Below are positions 8,267-16,603 of a stretch of DNA of 39,493 nt, in pieces. The DNA comes from Burkholderiales bacterium (GTDB taxonomy: Bacteria; Pseudomonadota; Gammaproteobacteria; Burkholderiales; Eutrophovitaceae), in contig JAOEKQ010000013.1 of NCBI GenBank assembly GCA_028379895.1, positions 1 to 39,493 on the forward strand. Reading direction: 5' to 3'. Both the position numbers and the translations under genes were made by a program. The notes under the pieces are model-generated. The model saw only the letters and a program-made list of their open reading frames with translations, did not search any database and had not been told where the DNA came from. How positions within the stretch are numbered: the stretch's first letter is position 1; every line of letters starts with the position of its first letter.

Positions 8267-9028
8267 TTAAACATCGAGAATGAGTGGTATCACCTCATTG
8301 ATAGAATCCCTCAGCACTCCGTCAGCCACTGCGTCGTACTGAGTCGCTTGATTATTAACGATAATCAACTGGGCACTCGCGGCTTTAGCTACGTCCACAA
8401 CACCAGCAACCGGGAAAACCTGTAACGTAGTTCCAATGCATAGCAACAAGTCACTGTTTTTTACAAGATCAAAAACCCTGTTAATTTTTTCCTCATCAAG
8501 AGACTGTCCGAACATAATCGTATCGCTTTTTAAAATACCGTTACAAACCAGACAACTTGGATCTAACTCCCCATCTCTTACGCGAACAAGCTCGTCTCTC
8601 ATACTGGTTTTCTTTTTGCATGACATACAAACCACACGATGGATCGTGCCATGGATCTCAATAACCTCGCTGGGAGTATTACCAGCAACTTGATGTAAAC
8701 CATCAATGTTCTGGGTAACTAAACCCATGAGTTTGCCAGTCTTCTCGAAAGAAGCAATCGCATCGTGTGCGCTATTAGGGATTGCTGTCAAAGCAGGATG
8801 CGTTAGGCGGGACTGCCAAGCTAACAGCCTGACCTCTGGATCAGTCATATAAAACCTAATATCCGACATCTTTTCAGCAAGAGGATTTTTTGTCCAAACA
8901 CCTTGAGGACCTCGGAAATCTGGGATTCCCGAGTTAGTCGACACTCCGGCTCCCGTTAATATGACAATATTAGAGGCCTCGTGAATCATTGCCTTAGCAT
9001 GTTCGACTTGTGATTTTATTGGAGCCAT
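8267..9028 (-). CDS. Sir2 family NAD-dependent protein deacylase
   Basis: A 253-residue sirtuin. The NAD-binding loop GAGVSTNSGIPDFRG spans residues 26-40, TQNIDGLHQ 105-113, the catalytic His126 sits in EIHGT, and the structural zinc is held by Cys134, Cys137, Cys159 and Cys162 (two Cys-x-x-Cys pairs). GTTLQVFPVAG and IVNNQAT complete the cofactor pocket. It removes acyl groups from lysines using NAD; bacterial sirtuins commonly control acyl-CoA synthetases. Only 5 bases separate it from the upstream esterase gene, so it is co-transcribed with that gene and the Rap1a-like gene. The ribosome site is weak, which fits translational coupling. Residues that would set acyl specificity cannot be judged reliably by eye. 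Confidence 0.95.
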   Translation of the reverse strand: MAPIKSQVEHAKAMIHEASNIVILTGAGVSTNSGIPDFRGPQGVWTKNPLAEKMSDIRFYMTDPEVRLLAWQSRLTHPALTAIPNSAHDAIASFEKTGKLMGLVTQNIDGLHQVAGNTPSEVIEIHGTIHRVVCMSCKKKTSMRDELVRVRDGELDPSCLVCNGILKSDTIMFGQSLDEEKINRVFDLVKNSDLLLCIGTTLQVFPVAGVVDVAKAASAQLIIVNNQATQYDAVADGVLRDSINEVIPLILDV

Positions 9029-9033
9029 CGCTA

Positions 9034-10134
9034 CTAATTTATTGCATTGAAGAGAAAAGGTAAGCTTCTATCAAGTCGATAATCAAGATCAGAATGATTA
9101 TCATCAAATTCTTCATACACGTGCTTAACGTCAAAATCGCTCAATCGCTTGGACAGTATCCTTGTTCCGTAATGAATAAAATACTGATCACTCGTCCCGC
9201 ACTCTATCCAAATACCTTTTAGCTTATGTAAGTTGCCGCCAAAACGCTTTACCAAATTAATAGGATCATGAGCTAACCAACGTTTCCAACGCATATCAAT
9301 CAACTCACCTGAGTCCATATCAAAAGGAACTCTAAAACCAAGTGGTGCGCTTGGGTCTGGATCGTATGTCGCGGCCATACAAAGACTCATCAAACAGTGC
9401 CCATCAGAATGTGATATTTTTTCTCTCGACCAAACTGACTTCAAGAATCGTTTTATTCGTCCGTCATCTAGTCCCTGACTGACCAGTTCACGTCTGGCTT
9501 TTTCCTTGTTAGCAAATCTTTTGGATGAATAATCTATACGAGAATACTTCGCCAACGAATCCAGTGTGCTCGGCCAATCTCGGCGATAGACAAAGTCGAA
9601 GTAGGCATCGCCAGAGAGATTACCGACTGCACCCCATACATCTGGGTGCTTCATACCCTGAAGCATTGCACCATAACCACCAGACGATTTACCGAAACAA
9701 GCTCTATGCTTTGCAGCTGATTTGGTCCGAAAGTTGTCATCCACAAATGGGATCAGCTCTTGAATTAAATAGTCATCATATGCACCTAGTGCAGAGGAAT
9801 TAATATATTGATTGCCTCCAAGAGATGTAAAGCAGTCTGGAAAAATAACTATTACAGGGCCAATCTTTTTCTCAAAGACTAAACGCTCCAACCGTTCTGA
9901 CATATTTTCTCCAAATGGCTTCCAGTTGAGTCGCGCCGGGCCAGCCGACGTATATCCTGCCAAATCATAAAAAACTGGATACCTTTTAGTAGGCTTCGAT
10001 GCGTACCCTGGAGGCAACCAAACCATAAGATCCCGTCGGTAAGGGTCTTTTAAAGGATTACTCCTCAAAACATCAGAAACATGCTCGAGCCGAACTAAGT
10101 CTCCCTTCGGATACTTATTTTTTCGTAAACTCAT
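9034..10134 (-). CDS. Esterase-D/Fes-like alpha/beta hydrolase
   Basis: A 366-residue alpha/beta hydrolase of the putative esterase family (PF00756-like: esterase D, enterochelin esterase, antigen 85). The motif LMVWLPPGYASKPTKRYPVF is the usual N-terminal strand with an oxyanion region; the nucleophile Ser150 lies in FGKSSGGYGAM, and a late His in DDNHSDLDYRL is the likely catalytic histidine. No signal peptide is visible. The ATG at 10134 directly follows the TGA of the upstream gene with no base between them (TGAATG), implying translational coupling. Natural substrate unknown; carboxylic esters or siderophore-like esters are possible. Confidence 0.82.
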   Translation of the reverse strand: MSLRKNKYPKGDLVRLEHVSDVLRSNPLKDPYRRDLMVWLPPGYASKPTKRYPVFYDLAGYTSAGPARLNWKPFGENMSERLERLVFEKKIGPVIVIFPDCFTSLGGNQYINSSALGAYDDYLIQELIPFVDDNFRTKSAAKHRACFGKSSGGYGAMLQGMKHPDVWGAVGNLSGDAYFDFVYRRDWPSTLDSLAKYSRIDYSSKRFANKEKARRELVSQGLDDGRIKRFLKSVWSREKISHSDGHCLMSLCMAATYDPDPSAPLGFRVPFDMDSGELIDMRWKRWLAHDPINLVKRFGGNLHKLKGIWIECGTSDQYFIHYGTRILSKRLSDFDVKHVYEEFDDNHSDLDYRLDRSLPFLFNAIN

Positions 10135-10482
10135 TCAGCGCTTCCCACACTTATACGTTTCAGCCATTGCCTGACGAACAGCATCAGCACCAGATAGACG
10201 CTCTAAATCCGCGTCGGATTTTAAATATAGCCTCACCGTCTGCTCAATGTCTGAACGAGTCACTGAGTGCGGCGTACAGAAGAATAATTCGTTAAATGCA
10301 TCATGGATACCAAGTAGGAACGCACCAAACTGGCTTTTTTCGGCAGCCTCCGAATTAGCCGCCCAATTTTTGACCTCTGCCAACGTCACAAATTGTTTTT
10401 GTATCTGTGCTGCACTTGCCGACGAAAGGCCAATCGTATACAAGAAAAAAATCAGCACTAACCGTCTTACCCTCAAAGACAT
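10135..10482 (-). CDS. Small secreted Rap1a/Tai-immunity-like protein
   Basis: A 115-residue protein with a signal peptide (basic start, hydrophobic residues 8-20, cleavage near SASAA at 21-25). The mature part matches the pattern of Rap1a/Tai-type proteins as I recall it: a GxxDA helix (LLGIHDAFNE), a first cysteine Cys69 in FFCTP, a helix ending in RLYLKSDADLERL, and a second cysteine Cys112 near the end, probably forming a disulfide. The named members are periplasmic immunity proteins against type VI amidase effectors, but many relatives are just small periplasmic proteins. An exceptionally strong ribosome site, AAAGGAGGT (10490-10498), precedes the ATG. The stop overlaps directly into the esterase start. 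Confidence 0.6.
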   Translation of the reverse strand: MSLRVRRLVLIFFLYTIGLSSASAAQIQKQFVTLAEVKNWAANSEAAEKSQFGAFLLGIHDAFNELFFCTPHSVTRSDIEQTVRLYLKSDADLERLSGADAVRQAMAETYKCGKR

Positions 10483-10672
10483 ACCTTTGACCTCCTTTAA
10501 AAAAACCCTAACAAAACTCCATTAACCAAGGACTTTACGTGGCTCTGTAAATTAACACTTCGCTCCAAGCAAAGTGAGCGACTTATATATCAAAAAACTA
10601 TGCGCTTAAATACCAATCCGCTTCCAACTAAGAAATCAAATATCTCGAAAAACTTAGAGAAGAAAACTGTGC

Positions 10673-11560
10673 TTAAAGAGAACGGAGTCGTCTTATAAAA
10701 TCTGCCGTATGCGTCCCTATTTCATCAGGGCTGTCTTCCTGCAAAAAATGTAACCCAGGAACAGTGACTTCAGATTGATTTGCCCACTGCCGACAAAGTT
10801 CACGCTGACGTCCGACAAGAATAGAACCAGGATCAGCATTAATAAAAAGCTTAGGTATTTGAGAAACTCCCAGCCATTGAGAGTAATCTTTAACCACGTC
10901 TACAACATCAGCAGGACTTCCTCCAATAGGAATTTGTCTTGGCCAAGACAAGGTTGGTCGTCTGTCCTCTCCTTCTAACTTGAACGGCCTACGATATTCA
11001 TCCATCTCGGTCTCTTTTAGTTGTCTCAGGATAGAACCAGGAAGTACTCGCTCAACAAATATATTCCTGTCAAGAACCATTCCCTCTCCAGCGGGAGACC
11101 GGAAACCTTGAAAAACCTTACGTGCATTCTCAGGCCAATCATCCCAGCTCATCGCATCGACGATTGCCTCCATATAAACAATGCCCTGAACTCGATTTTC
11201 GTGTTTACGCGCCCACTCAAATGCAAGAGCAGAACCCCAATCATGAATCACAAAAACTATACGATCGCCCAAGTCTAATTGGTCCCATGCGGAAAAAAGG
11301 TACTCTCTTTGCTCAGCATATGTATATCGAGTGTGGTCAGACCCTGATAACTTTTCGGAATCCCCCATACCAATTAAATCGCATGCGATAAGCCTTCCAG
11401 CGCCCTCACAATAGCGCATGATATTGCGCCATAGGTAAGATGAAGTTGGGTTGCCGTGCTGAAAAACTATCGCATCTCCCTGCCCCTCATCAATGTAGGA
11501 CATCTTCTTACCGCGCACGTCAATTGTCTTCTTCGTCGCAAAGGGCAGATCGCTCAGCAT
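10673..11560 (-). CDS. Haloalkane dehalogenase (HLD-II type, DhaA/LinB-like)
   Basis: A 295-residue alpha/beta hydrolase that cleaves carbon-halogen bonds in haloalkanes to give an alcohol and halide. All diagnostic residues are present: Asn37 in [10 protein letters not shown], nucleophile Asp107 and halide-binding Trp108 in [12 protein letters not shown], acid Glu131 in VYMEAIV, and base His271 in [15 protein letters not shown]. These sit exactly one position before the LinB residues Asn38, Asp108, Trp109, Glu132 and His272, and the Glu/Trp-Asn set defines subfamily II. The cap contains [15 protein letters not shown], also typical. AAGGAG precedes the ATG. It starts 15 bases after the hydratase gene and is probably its operon partner. 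Natural substrate unknown. Confidence 0.95.
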   Translation of the reverse strand: MLSDLPFATKKTIDVRGKKMSYIDEGQGDAIVFQHGNPTSSYLWRNIMRYCEGAGRLIACDLIGMGDSEKLSGSDHTRYTYAEQREYLFSAWDQLDLGDRIVFVIHDWGSALAFEWARKHENRVQGIVYMEAIVDAMSWDDWPENARKVFQGFRSPAGEGMVLDRNIFVERVLPGSILRQLKETEMDEYRRPFKLEGEDRRPTLSWPRQIPIGGSPADVVDVVKDYSQWLGVSQIPKLFINADPGSILVGRQRELCRQWANQSEVTVPGLHFLQEDSPDEIGTHTADFIRRLRSL

Positions 11561-11575
11561 TCCCGTGTCTCCTTT

Positions 11576-12367
11576 TTAACGCCCTTCAAAAGAAGGTTTT
11601 TGTTTACCAACAAATGCGGCAATTCCATCCTGAGCATCTTTAGTCCCTATCATCCGAGTAATTTCGCGAGTCTCTCTCTCCATCTGTGACTCAAGTGTGT
11701 CGTTAGGCGACATGAGCACCAATCTCTTCACGCCGCCATGCGCAAGCGTGGGACCGGCAGCAAGATCTTTCGCCAACTGATCAACTTCTTTTTGTAAGTC
11801 AGCCGATGGAACCACGCGGTTAACTAGTCCCCACTCAAGCGCCTCCTGAGCCGTGATCGTTCGATTTGTTAAATACATTTCAAGCGCTCTTCGACGTCCA
11901 ATCACCCGTGTCAAAAAGTAAGTGGAACTTCCATCTGGCGTGAGCCCAATACGTGTATATGCGCTCGTAAATTTAGCCGTTTCAGACGCTATGACCAGGT
12001 CACAACACGCTGCAAGGCTTAATCCGGCTCCAGCTGCAGCTCCGCTCACTGCTGCGATAACAGGTGCATCCAACCAAGCCAACCGAGAAATCGCAATATG
12101 TAAGTACCCCGTCATTTCACGAACCAATGCTTCTAAACGATCCTTGTTTGCATGAAACTCAGCGATATCGCCACCAGCACAAAACGCTTTATTTCCGCTG
12201 CCTGCTATGACAACCGCTCGAACATTTTTGTCCCCAGCTATCAGATTAACAATATCGTGGAGATCTTTTGCAGCCTGACCATTAATCGCGTTGAACGAGT
12301 TTTCTCGATTAATAGTGATTCTTGCGATATTGTCTTTAACATTAAATAACATTGTCTCGAATTCCAA
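11576..12367 (-). CDS. Enoyl-CoA hydratase/isomerase family protein (PaaG-like)
   Basis: A 263-residue crotonase-fold protein. The oxyanion-hole blocks are AFCAGGDIAEF and ISGAAAGAGLSLAACCDL (here AVSGAAAGAGLSLAACCD). The segment TRIGLTPDGSSTYFLTRVIG carries an Asp where hydratases have a catalytic Glu, as in epoxyphenylacetyl-CoA isomerase PaaG and related isomerases; hydratase activity is therefore doubtful. The start is probably TTG at 12367: AGGAGG lies five bases upstream and MEFETMLFNVKDN matches the usual family N-terminus; an ATG at 12352 would clip it. It leads an operon with the haloalkane dehalogenase and is divergent from the DHDPS-family gene. Confidence 0.9.
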   Translation of the reverse strand: MEFETMLFNVKDNIARITINRENSFNAINGQAAKDLHDIVNLIAGDKNVRAVVIAGSGNKAFCAGGDIAEFHANKDRLEALVREMTGYLHIAISRLAWLDAPVIAAVSGAAAGAGLSLAACCDLVIASETAKFTSAYTRIGLTPDGSSTYFLTRVIGRRRALEMYLTNRTITAQEALEWGLVNRVVPSADLQKEVDQLAKDLAAGPTLAHGGVKRLVLMSPNDTLESQMERETREITRMIGTKDAQDGIAAFVGKQKPSFEGR

Positions 12368-12451
12368 ATTTTCCTCCTAACTTTTAGCTTTTGTGCCCAC
12401 CCCAAAGTGAAGTGGAGTTTTGATTCATCACCATAATCTTACGACACACAT

Positions 12452-12481
12452 CAATATTTTGCTCAGCAATAACTAATATTG
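12452..12481. promoter_or_regulatory. Operator-like inverted repeats in divergent intergenic region
   Basis: Between the divergent hydratase and DHDPS-family genes there is an inverted repeat CAATATT (12452-12458) / AATATTG (12475-12481) with 16 bases between the arms. A second small palindrome, TTGCT-C-AGCAA, lies directly inside at 12459-12469. Two-fold symmetry in the middle of a 224-base divergent region is what a regulator binding site would look like, but no regulator gene is encoded nearby and the sequence is AT-rich enough that chance is possible. Confidence 0.3.
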
Positions 12482-12591
12482 CGATAGGATGAAGTTCATG
12501 AAACTTAGGATCAAAACAAGCGCATGTGGTTAATCACTTTTACCAAGGGCCATGGCCGCACGTAGATTCATTCGTTTAGGAGCTAATGAAA

Positions 12592-13554
12592 ATGTCCACG
12601 TTTAAAAACTTTATTCCAAGTGGAGTCATTCCTGCCACTTTATTGCTTCTCAATGAAGATCTCACCATCAATGACACTGCTACTCGTAGACACACAAAAG
12701 ATTGTGCACAGACCCCCGGTGTATCCGCAGTCACTGTTAATGGTCATGCCTCTGAAGTACATGCTTGTTCATTTGAAGAACAACAGCACATTCTTGATTT
12801 AACCATGGATGAGGTTGGTGACCAATGTCCGATCATTAATGGTGTTTACGCCGATGGAAGTCAGGAGGCTGCACGAATAGCAAAAATGGCGGCTGCAGGA
12901 GGCGCATCTTGCCTGTTAGTCTTTCCACCTAACACCATGTCAATGGGCGGACAGTTAAGGCCAGAAATGGCAATCGCTCACTTTAGTGAGATCGCGAACG
13001 CAACTGATCTCCCCCTGATTTGTTTTCAATATCCGATGAGCACCGGGCTCGGCTACCCGTTTGAAACTCTCCTTAAATTGTTCGATTCAGTACCCACTGT
13101 GAAGGCAATTAAAGACTGGTCAAACGATCCGATGCTCCACGAGAGACACATAAAAAGCTTTCAATCCCTCCCAAATCCAGTCAATGTCTTAACGACCCAC
13201 AGCTCATGGCTAATGGCATCACTCAGCATGGGAGCAAACGGACTTTTATCTGGTGCTGGGAGTGTAATCGTAGATCTCCAAATCAGTTTATTTCAAGCAA
13301 TAAAAAATAAAGATTTAGAGTTAGCTCAGAGTATAAATGACCGGATCTTCCCACTAACCCAAGCATTTTATTCAGCTCCGTTCCTTGATATGCATAACCG
13401 CATGAAGGAAGCATTAGTAATACTTGGTCGCGCTGATAAAGCTTATGTGCGTCCACCGCTTTGCAAGCTATCCAAAACAGAGATAAACAAAATAGATAGT
13501 GCTCTCCAAGCGGCTGATATCGGTCATGAGTTGAGGATTATGAAGAAACCATAA
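12592..13554 (+). CDS. Dihydrodipicolinate synthase (DapA/NanA) family lyase
   Basis: About 320 residues of the class I aldolase DHDPS/NAL superfamily. With the start at 12592, Tyr147 (FQYPMSTGLGYP) and the Schiff-base Lys174 (VKAIKDWSND) are the catalytic pair, and VNGHASEVHACSFEEQ replaces the usual GTTGE loop, so it is unlikely to be true DapA. Such proteins act as 2-keto-3-deoxy sugar-acid aldolases or dehydratases, hydroxyproline-pathway lyases, or aromatic hydratase-aldolases. The AGGAG site at 12578-12582 is nine bases from the ATG at 12592 but only three from the in-frame ATG at 12586, so I prefer 12592. It has no close operon partner. Confidence 0.88.
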   Translation: MSTFKNFIPSGVIPATLLLLNEDLTINDTATRRHTKDCAQTPGVSAVTVNGHASEVHACSFEEQQHILDLTMDEVGDQCPIINGVYADGSQEAARIAKMAAAGGASCLLVFPPNTMSMGGQLRPEMAIAHFSEIANATDLPLICFQYPMSTGLGYPFETLLKLFDSVPTVKAIKDWSNDPMLHERHIKSFQSLPNPVNVLTTHSSWLMASLSMGANGLLSGAGSVIVDLQISLFQAIKNKDLELAQSINDRIFPLTQAFYSAPFLDMHNRMKEALVILGRADKAYVRPPLCKLSKTEINKIDSALQAADIGHELRIMKKP

Positions 13555-13751
13555 TTTTTGGCGATTAGCCTAAAAATTAAGCGCCTTTAAGTACAATCTG
13601 AATGCTGTTGGATACACTAAACGACTACTATAGTTCCTTTAATTGTGGTCGCTTCTGAGGTATACTCCAGGCAGTTCGTTACTGGTTCTGTCTGAAAATA
13701 AAAAGAACCAACAATAGTTTTAAAGTGGATGCCAAATACAGGGAGACATTT

Positions 13752-14354
13752 ATGGCCGCATTATTCCAATCGCTAGGAAAGACTATCATTGCCGGAATAG
13801 TCATTTTAGTAGCACTGTTACTTATCGCAGCTAGCACGGGAGACTCCAGCAGCATGTCGCATGCTTGGGGAATATTCATCATGAGGTGGTTGCACGTTTT
13901 AGCTGGAGTAATGTGGATTGGATTGCTTTGGTACTTCAATTTTGTACAAATACCGTCAATGCCTAAAATACCTGACGAGCAGAAACCAGCGATCGGAAAA
14001 GTCATTGCGCCTGCAGCTCTTTGGTGGTTTCGATACGGCGCACTTGCCACAGTAGTAACTGGAATAATACTGGCTTGGGGAAATGGCTATCTAGTTAATG
14101 CTCTTGCGTTTGGTGCAGGTCACCTAGCGATCGGGATCGGCATGTGGATGGCATTGATTATGGCGGCCAATGTATGGTTTATTATCTGGCCAAATCAGAA
14201 AAGGGCTTTAGGCATTGTTACTGTTGAGGCGGATCAGAAAGCTGCGTCAGCAAAAATTGCCATGATGGGGTCAAGGTTCAATACTATGCTATCAATCCCG
14301 ATGCTATACATGATGGTCGCTCAGCAAAATGGAGGTGGTGCCTTAATCTGGTAA
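13752..14354 (+). CDS. PuuD-like (urate oxidase N-terminal type) membrane protein, no cytochrome c domain
   Basis: About 200 residues with four or five membrane helices. HVLAGVMWIGLLWYFNFVQIPSM and AALWWFRYGALATVVTGIILAWG match the membrane domain of PuuD-type urate hydroxylases; later blocks are GHLAIGIGMWMALIMAANVWFI and WPNQKRALG. PuuD proteins continue into a C-terminal cytochrome c, absent here, so urate oxidation is not supported. Related short proteins are common and uncharacterised. Conserved His and Trp residues in helices could bind heme or quinone. The ATG at 13752 has GGGAGA at 13741-13746; a GTG at 13725 in frame lacks such a site. A strong terminator follows at once. Confidence 0.8.
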   Translation: MAALFQSLGKTIIAGIVILVALLLIAASTGDSSSMSHAWGIFIMRWLHVLAGVMWIGLLWYFNFVQIPSMPKIPDEQKPAIGKVIAPAALWWFRYGALATVVTGIILAWGNGYLVNALAFGAGHLAIGIGMWMALIMAANVWFIIWPNQKRALGIVTVEADQKAASAKIAMMGSRFNTMLSIPMLYMMVAQQNGGGALIW

Positions 14355-14372
14355 GCGTTCATAAAATCCTCT

Positions 14373-14403
14373 AAAAAAGGCCCGCATTGTTGTGGGCCTT
14401 TTT
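14373..14403. terminator. Bidirectional intrinsic terminator
   Basis: A 12-base-pair stem (14375-14386 with 14391-14402, including one G-T pair) around GGCCCGCA, a TTGT loop, and A and T runs on the two sides. It lies between the PuuD-like gene and the end of the convergent D-amino acid dehydrogenase gene and can serve both directions. Confidence 0.9.
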
Positions 14404-14438
14404 ACATCTGAGCCCCTAAAACATCTCGATTGCTAACT

Positions 14439-15692
14439 TTAATTAAATGAGAAATCTATCTCGGGACTCTCTCCGCTAACTATATCTGCGATTGCAGATC
14501 CAGAACCACAGGCCAGGGTCCAACCCAATGTTCCGTGGCCAGCATTTAAAAATAAATTACCAAAACGCGTACGGCCTATTACAGGCACACTGGACGGAGT
14601 CATTGGTCTCAAGCCAGCCCACTTCTTGGCATTTTTATAGTCCATCCCCTCAGGAAACAACTTCTTAACCCGCTTGAGAATTCCCGCACAACGCTCATCA
14701 TTAACAGACACGTCAAACCCATTCAATTCAGCAGTACCCGCCATTCTCAAAAAATTACCTAGCCGCGACATGGCAACTTTTCCATTTTCGTCTGTGATAC
14801 ACACCTGCGGCGCTAAACTTGGGTTAGATACTGGCACCGTCAAGGAATAACCCTTCACAGGAAAAATAGGAACACCCAGACCAATTGGTCGCAATAGAGA
14901 ATCGGTCACACTACCTGTGGCCACAACATAAGCATCGGCGCGCGTAATTCCTTGCTCTCCCACCTTATCAATGATTCGAACCCCGCTAATTGTATCTCCT
15001 GACCCCAAAAAACCGATAATTTTCGTATCGTAATTAAATGCCACACCAAAACGACGTATACATGCTTCCTCAAGTTGACGAGTAAAAATATGAGCATCTC
15101 CCGACTCATCATCGGCAGCATAAGTTGCACCTACGATAGGCACAGAGGATTGTTTTAATGCAGGCTCAATATCGAATAAACCTTCAGTTGTGCACACAGA
15201 CATATCTAACCCATATTCTAGTAAAGTGACTAGACGTCGTTTTGCTGCTTCAAACTCAGCATCATCCGTATGGATTTGTAGAATACCTTTTGTGATCTGA
15301 TGATATTGAAGCCCTTCATTTTCACGCAGTTCTTGCAAACACTGGCGGCTGTAGATACCCAACTTCAATATGTCGAGCATATTCTTTTTAGTTTTGCTCG
15401 GAAAACACTCAAGTAGAAAACGCAGGCCCCATGACCACTGCTTAAAGTCAGCCCTCATACGAAAGAGTAGTGGTGCATCTTCTTGACCTAACCATTTGAG
15501 CACCTTGAGCGGTGCGCCAGGGTTCGACCATGGCTCCGCTTGACTGACAGATATCTGTCCACCATTTGCATAACTGGTAACAAGTCCAGAGCCAGGCTCT
15601 TGATCAATGACTTGCACCTCATGACCACGTTTCGCAAGAAACCAGGCCGAGGCTACGCCTACTACTCCAGCACCAATAACTAATACTCTCAC
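14439..15692 (-). CDS. dadA: D-amino acid dehydrogenase small-subunit type (DadA)
   Basis: A 417-residue FAD oxidoreductase. The N-terminal Rossmann dinucleotide motif VLVIGAGVVGVASAWFLAKR spans residues 3-22, followed by the DadA-specific YANGGQISVSQAEPWSNPGA. The C-terminal GLRPMTPSSVPVIGRT and LFLNAGHGTLGWTLACGSG complete the FAD site. DadA oxidises D-amino acids to 2-oxo acids and ammonia at the inner face of the membrane, passing electrons to quinone. The start is GTG at 15692; the ribosome site is weak. It follows an SDR gene by 35 bases and is likely co-transcribed. No alanine racemase (dadX) is adjacent, so the substrate may be another D-amino acid. The symbol is by family similarity. 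Confidence 0.92.
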   Translation of the reverse strand: MRVLVIGAGVVGVASAWFLAKRGHEVQVIDQEPGSGLVTSYANGGQISVSQAEPWSNPGAPLKVLKWLGQEDAPLLFRMRADFKQWSWGLRFLLECFPSKTKKNMLDILKLGIYSRQCLQELRENEGLQYHQITKGILQIHTDDAEFEAAKRRLVTLLEYGLDMSVCTTEGLFDIEPALKQSSVPIVGATYAADDESGDAHIFTRQLEEACIRRFGVAFNYDTKIIGFLGSGDTISGVRIIDKVGEQGITRADAYVVATGSVTDSLLRPIGLGVPIFPVKGYSLTVPVSNPSLAPQVCITDENGKVAMSRLGNFLRMAGTAELNGFDVSVNDERCAGILKRVKKLFPEGMDYKNAKKWAGLRPMTPSSVPVIGRTRFGNLFLNAGHGTLGWTLACGSGSAIADIVSGESPEIDFSFN

Positions 15693-15727
15693 CTTATACG
15701 TGCATCCTCATCTCACCAACCTCGTGA

Positions 15728-16486
15728 TTATTTAGCAACCCATCCGCCGTCAGATAATATATCAGTACCAGTTATAAAGGACGCGGCATCAGTACACAGG
15801 AACGTAGCGATATCTCCGATCTGCTTCGGATCACCCCAACGGTTTAGCGGGACATTGGATAATAAATCAGCATTCTTAACGGGATCTGAACTCAACGGAG
15901 CAGTCAAATCTGTCTTATAGAAACCTGGGCTAATCGCTACAACATTAATACCATCTTCAGCGTGCTCAAGGGCCATTGTTTTGGTAATCGCCAACACTCC
16001 GTGCTTAGAGGCGCAATAAGCTGACCGGCCAGCACTACCAACATTAGCCATGATCGAGGTCATATTGATTACACGACCCCACTGATGCGTTTTCATATGG
16101 GGAACAAATGCTCGTGAACATAAGAACACCCCTGTCAGGTTCGTGTCTATTACGGCATTCCATTCATCCAAGGAGAAATCAATAAGATTTTTACGAATGG
16201 CTGTTCCCGCATTATTGACTAATATGTGAACGGGACCAAATCGATCACTAACATTCGCCTCAAGTTCATTAACCTGCGCTTCATGGCGTACATCACAGAC
16301 AAAAATCTCTGCTTCAATTCCAATTTCATCGACCAAAGCCTTCGTCTCAAGAAGCTTTGCTTCATCTCTGCCCACACATGCAATTGATGCTCCAGCGCCG
16401 GCAAGACTTACAGCCATGGCGCGACCCAGCCCGCGACTTGCTCCAGTCACAACGGCGACCTTGCCTCTTAATGGTTGACCCGACAT
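15728..16486 (-). CDS. SDR family oxidoreductase (gluconate 5-dehydrogenase-like)
   Basis: A 252-residue classical SDR: TGASRGLG at residues 14-21, NNAGTAIRKN at 91-100, Ser144, Tyr157 and Lys161 (YCASK). The pattern GTAIRKNLIDFSLDEWNAVI resembles gluconate 5-dehydrogenase and 2-deoxy-gluconate 3-dehydrogenase types (IdnO, KduD), so a sugar-acid or polyol substrate is possible. The C-terminus ends FITGTDILSDGGW. It is the first gene of a minus-strand pair with DadA and is divergent from the acyl-CoA ligase, with 117 bases between the preferred starts. Which of NAD or NADP is used cannot be read with certainty. Confidence 0.9.
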   Translation of the reverse strand: MSGQPLRGKVAVVTGASRGLGRAMAVSLAGAGASIACVGRDEAKLLETKALVDEIGIEAEIFVCDVRHEAQVNELEANVSDRFGPVHILVNNAGTAIRKNLIDFSLDEWNAVIDTNLTGVFLCSRAFVPHMKTHQWGRVINMTSIMANVGSAGRSAYCASKHGVLAITKTMALEHAEDGINVVAISPGFYKTDLTAPLSSDPVKNADLLSNVPLNRWGDPKQIGDIATFLCTDAASFITGTDILSDGGWVAK

Positions 16487-16603
16487 AACACTCCAATTTT
16501 ACGCTTTTACAAGCACTTGAGTATACAGCTAACAGCACTCAGCACATTTAGGTATAGTTTTCATTTATTACAATCTAGAACTCATGCAAGTTCACAGAAT
16601 CCG

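Noticed and set aside
13683..13710. TGGTTC/GAACCA inverted repeat upstream of the PuuD-like gene
   Set aside because: Only 6-base arms with a 16-base gap; too weak to call a site without comparison.
16475..16603. N-terminal extension of the acyl-CoA ligase from a TTG codon
   Set aside because: It runs through the start of the divergent SDR gene, lacks a ribosome site and adds residues without family resemblance; ATG 16604 fits better.
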